35,510 nucleotides of DNA from a virus, in IMG/VR virus record IMGVR_UViG_3300020469_000125, positions 1-35,510 of that record; one strand, given 5' to 3'. A program made the position numbers and the translations under genes. This document shows positions 33,342 through 35,510 of this stretch, one piece after another. The first letter of the stretch is position 1. Every line of letters begins with the position of its first letter. Below the pieces are notes generated by a model that saw nothing but the letters and a program-made list of their open reading frames with translations, did not search any database and had not been told where the DNA came from.

Positions 33342-33592
33342 GTTCACACTTATCACACTTGCACCACACTTTATTTGGGTAGGTGTGAACTATCTAATAT
33401 ATAGTAATATCAAGCACTTACGATTTTGTTCACACAATTCACACTTTATTTGGGTAAAACTGATACAAAAACGATTAAGGGGTCAAAAAACTGTGAATTG
33501 TGTGAACGATTTTATAAGTCGTTGATAAAGATACTACTAAATAGTTCACACTTGGACCAAAAAACTGTGAGCTAGGTGTGAATTGTGTGAAC
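33342..33592. repeat. GTGTGAA(C) iteron cluster
   Basis: The 8-mer GTGTGAAC or its complement occurs at 33342-33349, 33383-33390, 33428-33435, 33500-33507, 33544-33551 and 33585-33592, with extra GTGTGAA copies at 33576 and in 33437-33444. The 17-mer at 33428-33444 recurs as its exact reverse complement at 33576-33592, and its first 15 bases recur inverted at 33493-33507. Within it two half sites repeat every 9 bp. A 17-bp direct repeat (33365-33381 and 33440-33456) and a repeated CAAAAAACTGTGA (33484 and 33558) overlap. AT-rich sequence lies at 33391-33412. Fits an origin or operator cluster. Confidence 0.8.
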
Positions 33593-34318
33593 AAATAGCC
33601 AATAATCATGAACCTTTGTTCATTATATCCTCAAATTTTGAAAATTAAATGCCCAGGTAGGGACACCATTACTCGCTGGCTCACAGTTTCCCCCATTGGG
33701 GGACCCTGTGTCGCCAGCTCATGTGTCAACACCCACCCCCACCAAGTTTCCAACGCACCTATGCACCCCCTGACCTAAGGGTCAGGAGATGCAGGTGCTA
33801 TGTTGTATAACTTGTTGGTCGTCAATAGATTAAACATGAATCAAGATTCATATTATCTATTGACTCGTGTTTGCCTAGCCTATCTACCGCCACTCCAGTC
33901 ACAAGTGACTGAGTGTCAGATAGATAGTATCAGCAAACGCTCGCTCGCTTCGCTCGCGACGCACGTTCCATTCCACATGACAATGTTGCCGATGTCCTCG
34001 TCCCCCATGACTTCGTCATCGATAGACGTGTCGACCACCGTGACCCATGCACCTATCTCGCCTAGGACATCTCCACGTTGAGCGATCGTGTGCGACTTCT
34101 CGAGAACCGTTACCTCAAGACGGATTGCTTAACGTTGGAGAATCACCACCGCCAGATTCTTAACGCACCGTCGCGTTGATCGCACCAGCTAGAACCTGGA
34201 TTTTGCATCGTTTGATTCTTAACGCTGACACCACAATATTTTATTCTTAACGTTTAGTTATGAGGTTTGCCAATCAGAGATGTGAGCAAACGCTCATAAC
34301 TAAACTAAATAAAATATC
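33593..34318. other. GC-richer non-coding control region
   Basis: No gene with a credible start. It holds a chain of inverted repeats: 33675-33718 (GCTGGC/GCCAGC, CACAG/CTGTG, CCCCC/GGGGG nested), 33769-33786 (7-bp stem, loop TAAG), 33821-33864 (10-bp plus 7-bp arms, loop AA), 33869-33938 (nested arms GTTTGC/GCAAAC, CTATCTA/TAGATAG, CACT/AGTG, CAGTCAC/GTGACTG) and 34252-34305. A start-less 70-codon frame lies on the minus strand at 33916-34128. Base composition is visibly richer in GC than the genes on both sides. Next to TerS, it is a natural site for packaging and origin functions. Confidence 0.7.
34252..34305 (+). promoter_or_regulatory. 19-bp hairpin upstream of the 74-aa gene
   Basis: Arms 34252-34264 and 34293-34305 pair over 13 bp; after a single bulged G at 34292, GTTTGC (34265-34270) pairs with GCAAAC (34286-34291), leaving a 15-nt loop. 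It ends 13 nt before the ATG at 34319. The same AGCAAACGCTC 11-mer also occurs at 33932-33942. Confidence 0.75.
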
Positions 34319-34543
34319 ATGGCATCAGCTAAATCAAACGACACAAAAGTCCAGAACCTATCTGGCACAATCATCGCGATCGGCACTAAATCTGACGATG
34401 GCGATTATCCAACTACAATCCGTCTCGAGGACGGTTCTTACGAGAAGGTCTGGCACAGCGACCGCTTACAACGCGGAGCCTCTGTCCAGATCGATCTAGT
34501 CACCTGGGATAACGGCTGGGTCGACAAGTATATCGTAGGCTAA
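34319..34543 (+). CDS. 74-aa small beta-rich protein
   Basis: 74 residues. Alternating hydrophobic strands (LSGTIIAIGTKSDDG, TTIRLEDGSYEKVW, ASVQIDLVTWDNGW) suggest a small five-stranded barrel of OB or SH3 type. No Shine-Dalgarno: the ATG follows an A/T-rich leader just after the 19-bp hairpin. A strong terminator ends 35 nt past the stop, so this is a single-gene transcript, the first rightward gene after the control region. That place is typical of an early regulator or host-takeover protein, but the function is unknown. Its codons are more GC-rich than those of the virion genes. Confidence 0.75.
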   Translation: MASAKSNDTKVQNLSGTIIAIGTKSDDGDYPTTIRLEDGSYEKVWHSDRLQRGASVQIDLVTWDNGWVDKYIVG

Positions 34544-34551
34544 AGCCTTCA

Positions 34552-34578
34552 GGGGGACGAGAAATCGTCCCCCTTTTT
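34552..34578 (+). terminator. Strong intrinsic terminator after the 74-aa gene
   Basis: A 9-bp perfect stem (GGGGGACGA at 34552-34560 with 34565-34573), GAAA tetraloop, then five T. Confidence 0.9.
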
Positions 34579-34877
34579 CATGTTCCATTCCACTTAACGT
34601 CGCGAGCTACGCTCGCTCGCTACTCCAGGAGCCATGATTTCTGCTTACGCACAAATCACGCCAATGAATTTTAGTTACATAAATTGCTAGGCAATTTCTG
34701 TTCCTAAAATATCATTGGTTCGCTCCTTCCGTGCCACAGTAAACCCAACAAGATATACCCACAAAAAACAACCAATGATTATTATCAAGATTAGATAACC
34801 TCTCGTCGGCTCGCTGACGCTCGGCTGGTCGAGAGAGGTTATCTAATCTCTCAAAAATAATCCAAAATATATAACAT
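34579..34877. other. Non-coding stretch with two large inverted repeats
   Basis: No credible gene. It has GTTCCATTCCAC at 34582-34593 (also at 33965-33976), a GCGAGC-TAC-GCTCGC hairpin at about 34603-34617, a hairpin 34661-34718 (two 7-bp arms CCAATGA/TCATTGG and ATTTTAG/CTAAAAT around an inner 7-bp AAATTGC-TAG-GCAATTT), and a perfect 17-bp inverted repeat 34788-34804/34833-34849 whose 28-nt loop is GC-rich. Confidence 0.7.
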
Positions 34878-35024
34878 ATGAAATACAAAATCCTAATATA
34901 TCTAACCAGACTAGCATCAAGCTTGCATGACCTCCTCCTTACAATTCTCAGCAAAGAGTTTGAGCGTAAGGTAAAAAAGAATCTCAAACACTTAGAGCTC
35001 AACTCACCAACAAGAGAGTTGTAG
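34878..35024 (+). CDS. Possible 48-aa basic protein
   Basis: A 48-codon frame (begins MKYKILIYLTRLASSLH, ends NSPTREL). The N-terminal half is hydrophobic and could be an amphipathic helix; the rest is Lys-rich (FERKVKKNLKHLEL). No ribosome site, but many genes here lack one. It sits between the long hairpin and the next rightward gene, and frame and start agree with a small early gene. Chance ORF not excluded. Confidence 0.45.
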   Translation: MKYKILIYLTRLASSLHDLLLTILSKEFERKVKKNLKHLELNSPTREL

Positions 35025-35063
35025 TGTGCGTTTATAGTTCAATCAATAATAACCTATCATATT

Positions 35064-35510
35064 ATGAATCAAGAAGTAAAAGATACAATCACAGAGATTC
35101 ACAGCACTGAGAAGTATAGTGACTCTAACAAACTAGCCTGGACTCAACTGTTCAGACTTGCTAAGAATGAAGCATCACGTCTTCGGTTACAAACTAGATA
35201 CAAGAAGTATCGTAAAGATATTATTGTTCCCAGAGAGTCCGATGATATATTAACTAGACTCATCGTCGACTCCTGGATGGCATCAGACAACACAGGTTAC
35301 ATTACTCACAGCCATCCAGATGATGACCGAACAGCTAATGATTGCTCATGCATGCAAGCACTAGTTCGTCAACAGAAACAATTCTTACAAGAGATATTGG
35401 AAACGTTGATTGTGGTTCAAGATCCAACGGCACGAGAACGACTATGGGAATTATACGATTCAGAAGTCAATACCAACTTATCTGCTACTGACTATGAAGC
35501 ATATGCAGAA
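35064..35510 (+). CDS. Partial early protein, runs off the window
   Basis: 149 codons without a stop, beginning MNQEVKDTITEIHSTEKYSD. Largely helical and charged; contains THSHPDDDRTANDCSCMQAL, a His/Asp/Cys-rich stretch that might bind metal, and basic KYRKDIIVPR. I do not recognise the family. Translation would start from an AT-rich leader without Shine-Dalgarno. It is the second or third gene of the rightward arm. Confidence 0.65.
   Translation, partial: MNQEVKDTITEIHSTEKYSDSNKLAWTQLFRLAKNEASRLRLQTRYKKYRKDIIVPRESDDILTRLIVDSWMASDNTGYITHSHPDDDRTANDCSCMQALVRQQKQFLQEILETLIVVQDPTARERLWELYDSEVNTNLSATDYEAYAE

Larger units (their letters stand above)
34128..34599. repeat. CTTAACG repeats
   Basis: CTTAACG occurs at 34128-34134, 34159-34165, 34218-34224, 34246-34252 and 34593-34599. 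Three copies are preceded by ATT (ATTCTTAACG), and two share the 12-mer GATTCTTAACGC. Four lie within 125 bp upstream of the 74-aa gene. Could be operator or initiator sites. Confidence 0.7.

Noticed and set aside
33800-34081. 93-aa plus-strand ORF
   Set aside because: It runs across three large inverted repeats, has no ribosome site, and its sequence is Ser/Thr/Met-rich without domain character; the opposite frame looks more protein-like.
34260-34499. 79-aa plus-strand ORF
   Set aside because: It starts inside the 19-bp hairpin and overlaps the 74-aa gene in another frame; composition is shadow-like.
34712-35002. 96-aa minus-strand ORF
   Set aside because: It is read through the 17-bp perfect inverted repeat and opposes the 48-aa ORF; no coding pattern or neighbours in that direction.

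Overview
The window is a large part, possibly nearly all, of an AT-rich podovirus genome with a T7-like virion. Virion genes identify it: terminase, gp8-type portal, gp9-type scaffold, capsid, gp11/gp12 tail tube proteins and gp14/15/16-type internal proteins, in T7-like relative order. The low GC content, the small basic-protein cassette and the LamG-type tail fibre suggest an uncultured marine phage. In size and style it resembles pelagiphage podoviruses of the HTVC010P kind, but that comparison is from memory and is an inference. No integrase, RNA polymerase, family A DNA polymerase, tRNA or CRISPR array is visible.

Layout. (1) 1-7757, plus strand, tightly overlapping: a DUF6378-like protein, a coiled-coil protein, an SSB-like protein, a structured RNA leader, an archaeo-eukaryotic primase (PrimPol/TOTE type), a lytic transglycosylase, a UvrD-like SF1 helicase, a SNF2-like SF2 helicase, a 57-aa coiled coil and a metallophosphoesterase. 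This is the early replication arm. (2) 7754-33300, minus strand: the late arm. Read in transcription order it is TerS, TerL, unknown, polyproline protein, portal, Bbp19-like protein, scaffold, terminator, capsid, terminator, adaptor, nozzle, three internal virion proteins, promoter, two membrane proteins (lysis candidates), four tiny basic proteins, tail-fibre accessory genes including a 2OG-Fe(II)-oxygenase-like protein, promoter, a fibre protein, promoter, the large fibre. (3) 33301-35510: a GC-richer control region full of GTGTGAA iterons, CTTAACG repeats and long inverted repeats. Inside or beyond it lie a 74-aa gene with its own terminator, a 48-aa ORF and the start of another rightward gene that runs off the end.

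How it fits together: the two arms converge near 7757 and diverge from the 33.3-34.3 kb region, which is the best place for the origin, packaging site and early/late control. The clearest regulatory signal is a repeated TTGACA-N16/17-TATAAA-like promoter placed so close to late start codons that the transcripts should be leaderless or nearly so. The capsid gene is bracketed by two intrinsic terminators; the downstream one sits where T7 has its T-phi terminator. The T7 gp16 homologue carries an HExxH zincin motif and no recognisable transglycosylase, while a free transglycosylase is encoded in the early arm.
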